The notes under the pieces are model-generated. The model searched no databases. It was not told where the DNA came from and saw only the letters and a list, made by a program, of their open reading frames with translations. Positions 14,372 through 22,164 of a stretch of DNA of 23,470 nt are shown in pieces. The DNA is from a bacterium UBP17_UBA6191 (GTDB lineage Bacteria > Muiribacteriota > UBA6191): assembly GCA_002422125.1 (NCBI GenBank), contig DITF01000122.1, positions 1-23,470 on the forward strand, read 5' to 3'. Numbering within the stretch: position 1 is the first letter of the stretch; each line of letters starts with the position of its first letter. The position numbers were made by a program, and so were the translations under genes.

Positions 14372-15932
14372 ATACCTGATGATTTTGATGTGTTTACAGA
14401 TCCAGGTCCACGAGGCCGGTCAGTGGCAAAAGCAGGAAGGATCCTGGCTCTATTCCGAGGATAGAATGGTGGTGGGCCTTAATCCTGAAGGCGATGTGAC
14501 TCGTTTAGAACTGATTTCTCCAAGATATAAAAAAGAAGTTACCCCAGGGGATGTCAGTTACCGCGATCCAGCCGTGTCGGGATTACAGCTAGGCAAGCTT
14601 TTGGGCATTCGTTTTGGCTTTATGGACAAGGATCAGGATCGATTTGAGTTAAAGTCTTCCACCCTTATGCCGGAAGGGAATGGGGTAGTATTTGAACTTG
14701 AGGACACACAGTCTGAATCCATGACCAAGGGCCTTATTATTAAAAAGACCTGGAAGAATACAGGCGATTACCGCTTCAGCTTAAGCCTTGAGTTAAGCAA
14801 TCCAACCAGTCAGACCATGCCCTTGCACCCTTCGTCCAATCCAGCCAGAAATCTGGGAGTGATTTTAGGGATGATAGTTCCCGAAGACTATTGGGCCTAT
14901 CATGAGGTTGGAAAAATCGCAGATATGCATACTATTGAAGCCAAAGCTGTTCCCACGGCTGTTCCGGTACATGGTTTTGACTATCTATCCTGGCGCAATC
15001 AGCATTTTGTTTTGGCCGCAAAACATAGTGGTGAAACAGTGTTTGCTTCAAAAATTCCTGTTAAGCGCAGTGAAGTCACCGCCATTCCCCAGGATTTGAT
15101 TTCCCATCTTTTCCCTGTGGGTCAAGAGCAGTTGGCGGCTGGTAGCAGTGTTACCAAGAATTTTTTGTTTTTCTTTGGTGAGAAACGCGAAGAAGTAATG
15201 GTGGAGACGGAATTTTCATCCCTCTTTGACAGGTATGGAAAATACTTGGGTGGAATCCAGAACCTGATGTTTGTGACACTGGACTTTTTTTATGGGCTGA
15301 CCAAAGACTGGGGTTGGGCCATCATTCTTTTGACATTTTTGGTGAAGCTTATTCTTTTGCCATTGAATATCAAACAGACTGTTTCCATGAGTAAAATGCA
15401 ACAGGTTCAGCCCGAGCTAAAGAAGATTCAGGAGAAATATGCCGATGACAGGCAGAGATTGTCTCAGGAGATGATGAATCTTTATCGCACCCACAAAATT
15501 AATCCTTTGGCAGGATGTCTGCCCATGTTGGCCCAGATGCCTATTTTTCTGGCCTTGTTTTATACTGTGGGCGGAAGTGTGGAGATTCTGGGTTCACCTT
15601 TCTTTTGGATACCTGATCTGGCTGCTGCCGACCCATATTTAATTCTACCCATGGTTTTTACCCTGAGTTTTGTGGTTACTCAGAGCAAAATGACTATGGA
15701 TCCTAGTCAGAAGGCCTTAATTTACATCATGCCTGTAATGCTTTTTGTCATGATGATGCATTTACCTTCTGGTGTAATGTTGTATATTGTGGGTCAGTCC
15801 CTATTCACAAATGTGGAACAGGCCATGATTAAAGCAAGAATTCAAACCCCAAACGGTTCTGTGGCTCAGGTTAAAACAGACATGGAAATTGAAAAACCGG
15901 TAAAAAATAAGAAAAAGAAAAGTAAGGAATGA
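14358..15932 (+). CDS. yidC: Membrane protein insertase YidC
   Basis: 524 residues from the ATG at 14358, preceded by AAGGGGGG; a longer frame from 14313 has no such site. A short N-terminal membrane segment (1-16) is followed by the large periplasmic domain (~20-285) typical of Gram-negative YidC, then the conserved insertase core with membrane helices at about 298-335, 387-405, 428-445 and 454-480. The cytoplasmic hairpin reads SMSKMQQVQPELKKIQEKYADD, and NPLAGCLPMLAQMPIFLALF follows. The C-terminal tail is lysine-rich. YidC inserts inner-membrane proteins alone or with SecYEG. The stop overlaps the khpB start region. Confidence 0.97.
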   Translation: MILLRYLMILMCLQIQVHEAGQWQKQEGSWLYSEDRMVVGLNPEGDVTRLELISPRYKKEVTPGDVSYRDPAVSGLQLGKLLGIRFGFMDKDQDRFELKSSTLMPEGNGVVFELEDTQSESMTKGLIIKKTWKNTGDYRFSLSLELSNPTSQTMPLHPSSNPARNLGVILGMIVPEDYWAYHEVGKIADMHTIEAKAVPTAVPVHGFDYLSWRNQHFVLAAKHSGETVFASKIPVKRSEVTAIPQDLISHLFPVGQEQLAAGSSVTKNFLFFFGEKREEVMVETEFSSLFDRYGKYLGGIQNLMFVTLDFFYGLTKDWGWAIILLTFLVKLILLPLNIKQTVSMSKMQQVQPELKKIQEKYADDRQRLSQEMMNLYRTHKINPLAGCLPMLAQMPIFLALFYTVGGSVEILGSPFFWIPDLAAADPYLILPMVFTLSFVVTQSKMTMDPSQKALIYIMPVMLFVMMMHLPSGVMLYIVGQSLFTNVEQAMIKARIQTPNGSVAQVKTDMEIEKPVKNKKKKSKE

Positions 15933-15934
15933 TG

Positions 15935-16570
15935 ATGAGAGAAAGAATTCATTCTGCGGAAACCGTGGAAATTGCCAAGCAACAGTTAATGGAACAAATT
16001 CAACTCAGGGACTATGAAACTTGTGAGTTTGAGGTGTTGCAAGAGGAACGCAAGGGCATTTTAGGGATTGGTTCCCGTGAAGCTCAGGTTAAGGTCAAAA
16101 TTGACGCAGACAAGCATAAAAAAGCCCTTATTCTTATGCAAGAGGCCTTGGATATCATGGATGTTAAGGTTGAGATCAAGGACAAGTTCAACAAAAAGAA
16201 CAATTCCTTGGATATTGAGTTAGAAGGTGAAGAAGCTGATGAGCTTTTTGCTACCTTAGGTCAGGATCGTGAAGATCTGGAACAGTTAATGAACCTCATG
16301 GTTAATGCCAGAACCGAGTCCAGATTCCTTAAGATTCATTTGCAACAGCCTCTGAAACGCAATCCGGCCCGAGAGCAGTTTTTGAAAAATCAGGCCATTA
16401 CACTGGCAAAACAAGTAGTGCAGTCAGGACAGTCCATATCTTTGCCTTCCATGAACTCCTATGAACGCAGTCTGGTTCACAATGCAGTCAAAGAAGTTGA
16501 AGGTGTTATGACTCAGTCCGAGGGAACAGGCCCCGACCGGCATGTTGTAATTCATCTTTCAGGAAACTAA
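15935..16570 (+). CDS. khpB: RNA-binding protein KhpB/Jag (Jag-N, KH, R3H)
   Basis: 211 residues from the third of three consecutive ATGs (15929, 15932, 15935); AAGGA is well spaced only for the third. Residues in the longer numbering: Jag-N domain with KGILGIGSREA (42-52), a KH-like domain (~60-140) and an R3H domain (~150-210) with LPSMNSYERSLVHNAV and SEGTGPDRHVV. In this family the KH domain normally has a GxxG RNA-binding loop; here the matching place reads GQDR (111-114), so the second glycine is lost. The R3H domain looks intact. In other bacteria KhpB binds RNA with KhpA and affects cell division and envelope synthesis. The place after yidC is classical. Confidence 0.93.
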   Translation: MRERIHSAETVEIAKQQLMEQIQLRDYETCEFEVLQEERKGILGIGSREAQVKVKIDADKHKKALILMQEALDIMDVKVEIKDKFNKKNNSLDIELEGEEADELFATLGQDREDLEQLMNLMVNARTESRFLKIHLQQPLKRNPAREQFLKNQAITLAKQVVQSGQSISLPSMNSYERSLVHNAVKEVEGVMTQSEGTGPDRHVVIHLSGN

Positions 16571-16576
16571 AAAATT

Positions 16577-17929
16577 GTGGCCTTGCGCCAAGATGATCTT
16601 ATATATGCATTAGCCACTGGGACGGGTGGGGCAGTAGCCATCATCCGTCTTAGTGGCAATTTGTGCTGGGATGTTGTGTTGCCTTTGCTGCGGACCAAAA
16701 GAAATCGCAGCTTGCGTCCGACTCCCCGATACTTGCACTATGCAGGCCTATATGATGATACCCGGCTTTTAGACGATGTTTGTGTCGTATTTTTTCCGTT
16801 GGAAAAAAGTTATACGGGTGAGGAAATGGCTGAGATTCATTGCCACGGCTCCAAAGCCATAATCCAGAGAATCTCTGAGATTCTGCAAGCTAAGGGTGCT
16901 CGACCTGCTTTGCCGGGAGAGTTTACTAGGCGAGCCTTTATTAATGGACGAATGGGGTTAAGTCAGGCCGAGGCGGTTCGCGAACTCATCGAATCAGACA
17001 CCATTGAGGAGGCTTCTGTTGCTATCCGCAAGCTCCAGGGGGAGCTAAAAAACCGTGTGGAAGAACTTCGTATGGATTTGATTGACTGTGCTGCAAGTCT
17101 TGAGGCAACTCTGGATTACCCCGAGGAAGATATTGAGCACATGGATCAGGGGCTTCTCACGCAAAGAATCGATAGTTTGAGATCTAAGGTGCAAGACATG
17201 CGTAACACCTACGATCGTTACAAGCTATCCCGTGACGGAATTGCGGTAGCTATTTTGGGCAAACCCAATGCAGGCAAATCCTCGCTTTTAAATTCTCTGC
17301 TTAAGGAAGAGCGAGCCATTGTCACCGACATTGCTGGTACAACCAGAGATCATATTGAAGAGTCCTTTCAATACAAAGGCATCAAGTTTCGTTTGATTGA
17401 TACTGCCGGTATTCGAGAATCACAAGACAGGGTGGAAAAACTGGGCATCGAACGGTCTTTGAGATTTGAAACTGAGGCAGATTTGATTCTATATCTTTAC
17501 GACGGGCTCGAAGCGGTAGAGTTAAGAAATAATAACCCACAAGCCTTTCATCTTTTAAATAAGGCCGATCTGGGTCTGCATCAGGATAACCAGCCTCTTT
17601 TGCAACAAAAGAGGGTTTTTCAGATTTCGGCCATGCGCCATCTGGGGCTAGAAGATCTTTTGAACGCCTTGCAGGATTTTGCAAAGCATCTGATTTCCCA
17701 ACCAGATTCAGAAGTCCCCGTCATTACTTCCGCGAGGCATGCCCATTGCTTGGACAGTGCTTACCAGTGTCTGACCCATTTTAAAGAAAGTCTGTCACGG
17801 GGAATTCCTATGGATATTGCTCTTGTAGAATTATATGAGGCCCGCGATTATCTGGGACAGATTACGGGAATGGTCGCCACCTCCGACATTATTGATCGAA
17901 TTTTTGAGAAGTTTTGTATTGGAAAATAG
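16577..17929 (+). CDS. mnmE: tRNA modification GTPase MnmE
   Basis: 450 residues starting at GTG 16577, with AGGA about 12 bases upstream. The N-terminal formyl-tetrahydrofolate-binding domain (1-118) includes GEEMAEIHCHG and PGEFTRRAFINGRMGLSQAEAV. The helical domain is interrupted by a G domain (~217-375) with G1 GKPNAGKS (228-235), AGTTRD (253-258), G3 DTAG (275-278) and G4 NKAD (328-331). The protein ends in the catalytic CIGK (447-450). With MnmG it adds carboxymethylaminomethyl groups to wobble U34 of certain tRNAs. mnmG is not beside it here. It ends the rpmH operon. Confidence 0.97.
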   Translation: MALRQDDLIYALATGTGGAVAIIRLSGNLCWDVVLPLLRTKRNRSLRPTPRYLHYAGLYDDTRLLDDVCVVFFPLEKSYTGEEMAEIHCHGSKAIIQRISEILQAKGARPALPGEFTRRAFINGRMGLSQAEAVRELIESDTIEEASVAIRKLQGELKNRVEELRMDLIDCAASLEATLDYPEEDIEHMDQGLLTQRIDSLRSKVQDMRNTYDRYKLSRDGIAVAILGKPNAGKSSLLNSLLKEERAIVTDIAGTTRDHIEESFQYKGIKFRLIDTAGIRESQDRVEKLGIERSLRFETEADLILYLYDGLEAVELRNNNPQAFHLLNKADLGLHQDNQPLLQQKRVFQISAMRHLGLEDLLNALQDFAKHLISQPDSEVPVITSARHAHCLDSAYQCLTHFKESLSRGIPMDIALVELYEARDYLGQITGMVATSDIIDRIFEKFCIGK

Positions 17930-17930
17930 A

Positions 17931-17963
17931 GACAAAAATCTAATAATTTGGCCTATTTTTGTC
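17931..17963 (+). terminator. A/T-rich perfect hairpin after mnmE
   Basis: GACAAAAAT (17931-17939) pairs perfectly with ATTTTTGTC (17955-17963), a 9-bp stem with a 15-base loop, starting two bases after the mnmE stop codon. The stem has few GC pairs and no separate T-run, so it is a weak terminator at best; it may instead shape the leader of the lipoprotein gene, which starts 12 bases later. Confidence 0.4.
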
Positions 17964-17975
17964 GATCACGATGCT

Positions 17976-18647
17976 ATGAAAAAGTTAGTTTTAACCGTAT
18001 CCGTGATGGCTTTATTGCTAAGTGGTTGTGATTTTAAGGGTGAAAATAAAGATTTGGTGGTTGGGAATGGCTTGCGACTCACCACTACTAGGCCCTACTC
18101 ATCAGGATTTGACAAACTTGTTTTAAAAAACTCCTACGATGGCACTGTAGAACTTCAAAAAAGCTCTGAATTCACAGTGAAGGCCGATGCCAATATTCTG
18201 GAGCATGTGAAGTCAAGCGTTTCCAATGGGGTTCTGACGGTCAATAATGCCAAAGAGTTGTTGCCCACCAATGATATTGAGGTTTCGATTCGCACCGGAC
18301 AGCTCAAAGAAATTTCCTTGAATTTTGCCTCCGAGATTCGCGTTCTATCGATCTCAGCAGATGCATTGACGGTCAATCTGTCTGATGCTGCCAAGTTGAC
18401 CTTGAGCGGGCAGGTGAATCAATTGACAGTTGTTGCCAGCGGTACTACTAATCTTGATGCTACGGGCTTAACGGCTCAAAAGGTGAGCCTGACCCAAACG
18501 GGAAAAAGTGTTGCCAAGGTCTATGCCATGACCGAGGTTCTAGCCAATTTGCAGGCAGAATCCCTAGCTGAGATATTTGGAAATCCCCCAAAAGTGGAAC
18601 AAAATGTAGCCTCAACGGCTAAGCTTATTCACGAGACTGCCATTTGA
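17976..18647 (+). CDS. Lipoprotein with DUF2807-like beta-helix domain
   Basis: 223 residues from the ATG at 17976, chosen because MKKLVLTVSVMALLLSGCDF is a lipoprotein signal with lipobox LLSGC (C18). The frame continues upstream into mnmE but without sense. The mature part is made of short repeated beta strands (for example FDKLVLKNSYDGTVELQ, FTVKADANILEHV, VSNGVLTVNNAKEL, LKEISLNFASEI, LTVNLSDAAKLTLSG), a pattern of the DUF2807 / head-GIN family of putative adhesin-like proteins. Position +2 is aspartate, which in E. coli would keep it at the inner membrane; whether that rule holds here is unknown. Function is not known. Its last 23 bases overlap the converging GDYXXLXY gene. Confidence 0.8.
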   Translation: MKKLVLTVSVMALLLSGCDFKGENKDLVVGNGLRLTTTRPYSSGFDKLVLKNSYDGTVELQKSSEFTVKADANILEHVKSSVSNGVLTVNNAKELLPTNDIEVSIRTGQLKEISLNFASEIRVLSISADALTVNLSDAAKLTLSGQVNQLTVVASGTTNLDATGLTAQKVSLTQTGKSVAKVYAMTEVLANLQAESLAEIFGNPPKVEQNVASTAKLIHETAI

Positions 18648-19158
18648 TCAAATCACTTAAACGGGAACGGCCATTTGAAATATAGACTTTGCCTAAAAGA
18701 TTACCGGCAGCAAATTCTCTCTCCAGTTGTTTAGCCTTTTCAAGCGGGCAATAAAAGGCTTCCAGCCCGTATTCAATATCCAGAGCTTCGGAGGGAAAAT
18801 ACCTGAGCTTACCCTTGAGAAACACGCCAGAATCAAACGGCTTAAGGCTCACTTTGTCAGCTATCCAAGGCTGACCGGGTCCAGAGGACACAAGTCGCAC
18901 AAAAACCGGAGTACCTCTGTCAGAATAAGATATTTCCTTTTCCGAAGCGTCCATTAGTTCTTTGGGGATTTGACTGATATCGTATTGCAGGGCCACATAA
19001 TTTCCCCGAAACAGATCGCGAGGATCTACGGGACGAGTCTTTAATAAAACCTCTGTACCAATCATGACAGGCAAGGCGGCCCAGGCAATCATGGCAATCA
19101 GGCAGACAATCTGAAAGGCACCTGCCAGAATGATTTTCTTTTGGAAGGCTGGATTCAT
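18625..19158 (-). CDS. GDYXXLXY domain membrane protein
   Basis: 177 residues from the ATG at 19156-19158, chosen because AGGAG lies 8 bases upstream and it overlaps the stop of the preceding gene (ATGA). An N-terminal membrane helix (~8-32, IILAGAFQIVCLIAMIAWAALPV) is followed by TRPVDPRDLFRGNYVALQY, the family signature, here GNY rather than GDY. Then comes VFLKGKLRYFPSEALDIEYGLEAFYCP, also conserved in the family. Members are of unknown function and are usually encoded next to DUF2157 or DUF4401 membrane proteins, as here. The bulk of the protein should lie outside the inner membrane. Confidence 0.85.
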   Translation of the reverse strand: MNPAFQKKIILAGAFQIVCLIAMIAWAALPVMIGTEVLLKTRPVDPRDLFRGNYVALQYDISQIPKELMDASEKEISYSDRGTPVFVRLVSSGPGQPWIADKVSLKPFDSGVFLKGKLRYFPSEALDIEYGLEAFYCPLEKAKQLEREFAAGNLLGKVYISNGRSRLSDLIKWQSRE

Positions 19159-20483
19159 GAGCGCTTCTCCTGCACCTTTTCCCAAAAAACTGCACTGTAG
19201 TACAAGGCTAGAGCCGCCAGAAAAAAGAGGATGGATGAGGTAATATAATCCCCAATAAGGCTAAGATATCGGCAAAAGCCCAGAGCCAGCAGGATGCCAA
19301 TCCCACTTTGAAACCAATAAACTTCGCCTTGTTGTACCCCGGCTCGGATTAGTCGAATTCCCGTAATAAACAGTATCAGATTGATACAGATAATTAAAAC
19401 CACGGATACTTCATCTTCAGAAAACAAATTAAAATGTACCATTAGGGTTGAGAGGGCGATTAAAAGATTTACCCCTAAGGATAGGCAGGAAAGACGAATG
19501 CAGGTAACACGGTTATCCGTAAAATAGTCACTCAGATCAGGAAGCTGCGGCAAAAGAATACATGCGAATTGAATGGAGAAGTGAACGCACCATAAAATCA
19601 GGTATGGCAGAAGATGCCTATCATCGTTGTGCAGGGTGGCAAACATCACATTGTAAAAGGATAAAATCAGCAATAGAAAAAACACCAGAGGCATGCTTTT
19701 TTTCAATAGGCTCTGTCCCTGCTCCAGTTCCCGCGATCTTGTGGCACTACTCAATAGCAGGGAAACGGAAAACAGGGAAAAGGCTCCACAAAACAGAGCC
19801 TGAAAGTACCAGCCAAAGCCCGGAAAATGCGGGTAAATTAGGGCTTGACTGAAATTGGAAACCCATAACATCAGCCCAATATACCAAGACAAAATCAGTT
19901 GATAGGGGAATGTCTTCCAAGAGCGGACCAGAAATATCAGCAATGCCTGAAATGGAAGATAAAACAGGCAGTAGTGCATTGGATGTTTGAGTTCCAAAAA
20001 TAAAGTTCCATTCACTAGCCAAGTGAGAAGCAGTATGAAGGCCATTTTTGGGTAGATGTAAACCATGGGCGCAATGCCTAAAGCCCATAACAGGACACCG
20101 TTGGGAAAATGACTGCTTAGATGAAAAATCTGGGCCGTAAGCCAAATGCCAATCCCAAAAACAAAACAACTTAAAAAAGCCAATGACTCAGCGGTTTGCT
20201 TCTTTTCCTTGGTTTCAAACCAATACACTAGGCCCAGATTGACAGCTAGTGCTCCTAAAACGGTGCAGAACTGCACCATCTGTCCAAGACTCTGCCAGTT
20301 TGCAGACAATAACAGGAAGAGAGAAAATCCCATAAAGACAACTGCAATGGAGAATAGAATCTGCGAAGCTGAATAAGACTTTTCGGGATAAAGATCAAGG
20401 ATACTCTGCCTAGTGGCGGAATCAATGAAACCCCTAGTGACCCAGTGTTGACTTTCATTTCTCAGTTGACGAGAAAAACGCAT
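19155..20483 (-). CDS. DUF2157 family polytopic membrane protein
   Basis: 442 residues from the ATG at 20481-20483; a GTG at 20501 would add six residues, and neither has a strong ribosome site. The N-terminal soluble part (1-40, RNESQHWVTRGFIDSATRQSILDLYPE) is the typical DUF2157 start, followed by roughly a dozen hydrophobic segments spread to the C-terminus (first SASQILFSIAVVFMGFSLFLLLSANW; last ILFFLAALALYYSAVFW). Function unknown. It overlaps the GDYXXLXY gene by four bases, so the pair is translationally coupled and probably makes one membrane complex; that is inference from conserved pairing. Confidence 0.85.
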   Translation of the reverse strand: MRFSRQLRNESQHWVTRGFIDSATRQSILDLYPEKSYSASQILFSIAVVFMGFSLFLLLSANWQSLGQMVQFCTVLGALAVNLGLVYWFETKEKKQTAESLAFLSCFVFGIGIWLTAQIFHLSSHFPNGVLLWALGIAPMVYIYPKMAFILLLTWLVNGTLFLELKHPMHYCLFYLPFQALLIFLVRSWKTFPYQLILSWYIGLMLWVSNFSQALIYPHFPGFGWYFQALFCGAFSLFSVSLLLSSATRSRELEQGQSLLKKSMPLVFFLLLILSFYNVMFATLHNDDRHLLPYLILWCVHFSIQFACILLPQLPDLSDYFTDNRVTCIRLSCLSLGVNLLIALSTLMVHFNLFSEDEVSVVLIICINLILFITGIRLIRAGVQQGEVYWFQSGIGILLALGFCRYLSLIGDYITSSILFFLAALALYYSAVFWEKVQEKRS

Positions 20484-20521
20484 TTTAAGATCCAACCACA
20501 CTTAGAGTGTTTAAGCAATAC

Positions 20522-21253
20522 TTAAAAACCCATTCCCAAGCCGAACCGTACTCCATCAAAGTCCAATTTTTTGGTTCCGGTTGGGGTAATTGATGGGAAT
20601 AAAAAATCTTCAGAAAAATGCCAACCGATTCTGGCGGTTAGTGCGGTTTTAGTAACTGGTATCTTATCCACTAGCTTCATACCAATACCAATGGAGCCAA
20701 ACACATGGTCCTGTTCCCTCAGAATTTCTCCCCTGTTCTGGTAATAATTTTTCATTTGAGTATTGGCCTGAAAATCTCGAAATCCCAAGGAGGATGACAA
20801 AAATAGCTTGTTGTCAAAATAGTACTTCCACTCTATTTCCAGTTTATTTATGGTCAAAGATTGGCTGGAGTGAGGGTCTTTTAATTTGCTCTTTACCTGT
20901 GAGGCTTTTAGATGTAGGACCTGATTGTTAAACAATGGTTTGGTCCACACCAAACCGGGTCCAAAACCTATATCAAAGCCTGACAGTCTTTCAATTTCTG
21001 GGAAGATACCCACTTTTTCTCGATTGGGGTTGTGGGACTTTTTTGAAACATCTGACATTACCCGGATGGAGGAATCAGTTCCGGGAAGCAGGGGCCTTGC
21101 TGTCATTACTCCAGGTAACTCGTTTACCGCATAAAATTTTTGGTTTTGGTAACCTCTTGGCTGGGTTTCACCAAGCTCAGTAAATAACAGGATTAACAGA
21201 AGTACTATAGCTCGATTCACACTGTAGGTATCGTCACCCAGTGATTGCTGCAT
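20522..21253 (-). CDS. Probable outer-membrane beta-barrel protein, unknown function
   Basis: 243 residues. A hydrophobic stretch near the N-terminus (VNRAIVLLLILLFTELGETQ, residues 12-31) looks like a signal peptide; GTG at codon 12 (21220) is an alternative start giving a more normal signal. The rest alternates polar and hydrophobic residues in strand-like runs (GFDIGFGPGLVW, LEIEWKYYF, LFLSSSLGFRDF, HVFGSIGIGMKLV, TALTARIGWHF) and ends in FGLGMGF with terminal phenylalanine, as outer-membrane barrels do. About eight to ten strands can be guessed. No specific family is recognised. Its ATG overlaps the stop of the upstream DUF309 gene by one base (TAATG). Confidence 0.65.
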   Translation of the reverse strand: MQQSLGDDTYSVNRAIVLLLILLFTELGETQPRGYQNQKFYAVNELPGVMTARPLLPGTDSSIRVMSDVSKKSHNPNREKVGIFPEIERLSGFDIGFGPGLVWTKPLFNNQVLHLKASQVKSKLKDPHSSQSLTINKLEIEWKYYFDNKLFLSSSLGFRDFQANTQMKNYYQNRGEILREQDHVFGSIGIGMKLVDKIPVTKTALTARIGWHFSEDFLFPSITPTGTKKLDFDGVRFGLGMGF

Positions 21254-21582
21254 TACCCAATTGCAATGGGTGGAGGCAGAACTTCTTCCTTTTCAGAAGC
21301 CTCCAGAGCATTCCATACTGAATTCCAAAGCGGAAGTCCAGTATATTCAATCTTACATTCCAGTAATCTGGTGCGAGCCAATGTATGTAGTCTTCGGGCA
21401 GGGTTACTACGGTTCTTTTGCCGGTGTACCCCAACCCCAGCCAGTAAAATCATAGCTTGCAGAAGCAATTTTTCTGGGGCAGATCTTACCAGCCAAAGGA
21501 CTTCCCAATCTTCGTGGGCTGCAAAATAGTTTTGTCTGGCAAAATGTCTCAGACCCTGATCAAGATAGTCAATTTGGGACAT
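21253..21582 (-). CDS. DUF309 domain protein
   Basis: 109 residues from the ATG at 21580-21582 (a frame to 21621 exists without better support). The DUF309 signature is seen: QNYFAAHEDWEVLW, with the histidine-glutamate pair, then LLLQAMILLAGVGVHRQ and NPARRLHTLARTRL. The small all-helical family has no firmly established function. It is upstream of and overlaps by one base with the barrel gene on the minus strand, and is divergent from bioY with about 24 bases between the starts. Confidence 0.8.
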   Translation of the reverse strand: MSQIDYLDQGLRHFARQNYFAAHEDWEVLWLVRSAPEKLLLQAMILLAGVGVHRQKNRSNPARRLHTLARTRLLECKIEYTGLPLWNSVWNALEASEKEEVLPPPIAIG

Positions 21583-21606
21583 GGTATCATTAGACCGGAT
21601 TTTAAT

Positions 21607-22164
21607 ATGAATGTAAATCAAGATTCAGTAATGTATTCGCAGTATCGCATGCGTATGGGTATACGGGCGGCCTTGTTTGCGGCCATGATCTGTGTTAGTG
21701 CCTTTGTAGTGATTCCCATTGGTCCTGTTCCCTTAACCATGCAATCCCTGATGGTGCAGTTTGCTGCCCTTTTGTTGCCTGCCCCCTATGGGATTATGTC
21801 CATACTGCTCTATTTGGGTTTAGGGGCCTTGGGGTTTCCCGTCTTTAGTCAGGGCAGAGGGGGATTGGCCCATTTTGCTGGACCAACAGGAGGATATCTT
21901 TTGGGTTTTTTGATAGCCAATATCCTATTACAGTTAAGAAGATCAATCTGGGTTCGTTCCAGAATTACCTTAATGATGGCCTTAGGGTTGCACACGGCTA
22001 TACTTCTGGGACTTGGGCATGTTTTTATGGTTTTGGTCGCTGGAGTCGGATCACAAAAGGCAATTGTGATTAGCACCGGTTTGATTGTGCCCTCTCTTAT
22101 CAAGATTGGGATTGGCACGGCAGTGCTTGATTGGCTGATATTAAAAAGGAGATTTCGGTCTTGA
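21607..22164 (+). CDS. bioY: Biotin transporter BioY (ECF substrate-binding component)
   Basis: 185 residues from the ATG at 21607; ATG 21631 is an alternative, and the longer frame to 21457 lies within the divergent gene. Six hydrophobic segments are present. Family motifs seen: IPIGPVPLTMQSLMVQ near the first loop, YLGLGALGFPVFSQGRGG and FAGPTGGYLLGF, all typical of BioY, the membrane S component that binds biotin. No bioM (ATPase) or bioN gene is nearby, so it either works alone or shares a common ECF module. No BirA-like or BioR-like operator was recognised in the short upstream gap. The stop overlaps the TTG start of the next gene. Confidence 0.93.
   Translation: MNVNQDSVMYSQYRMRMGIRAALFAAMICVSAFVVIPIGPVPLTMQSLMVQFAALLLPAPYGIMSILLYLGLGALGFPVFSQGRGGLAHFAGPTGGYLLGFLIANILLQLRRSIWVRSRITLMMALGLHTAILLGLGHVFMVLVAGVGSQKAIVISTGLIVPSLIKIGIGTAVLDWLILKRRFRS

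Noticed and set aside
17945..17978. TTGGCC with TGCTAT as a promoter for the lipoprotein gene
   Set aside because: The -10 would overlap the start codon, requiring initiation inside the coding region.
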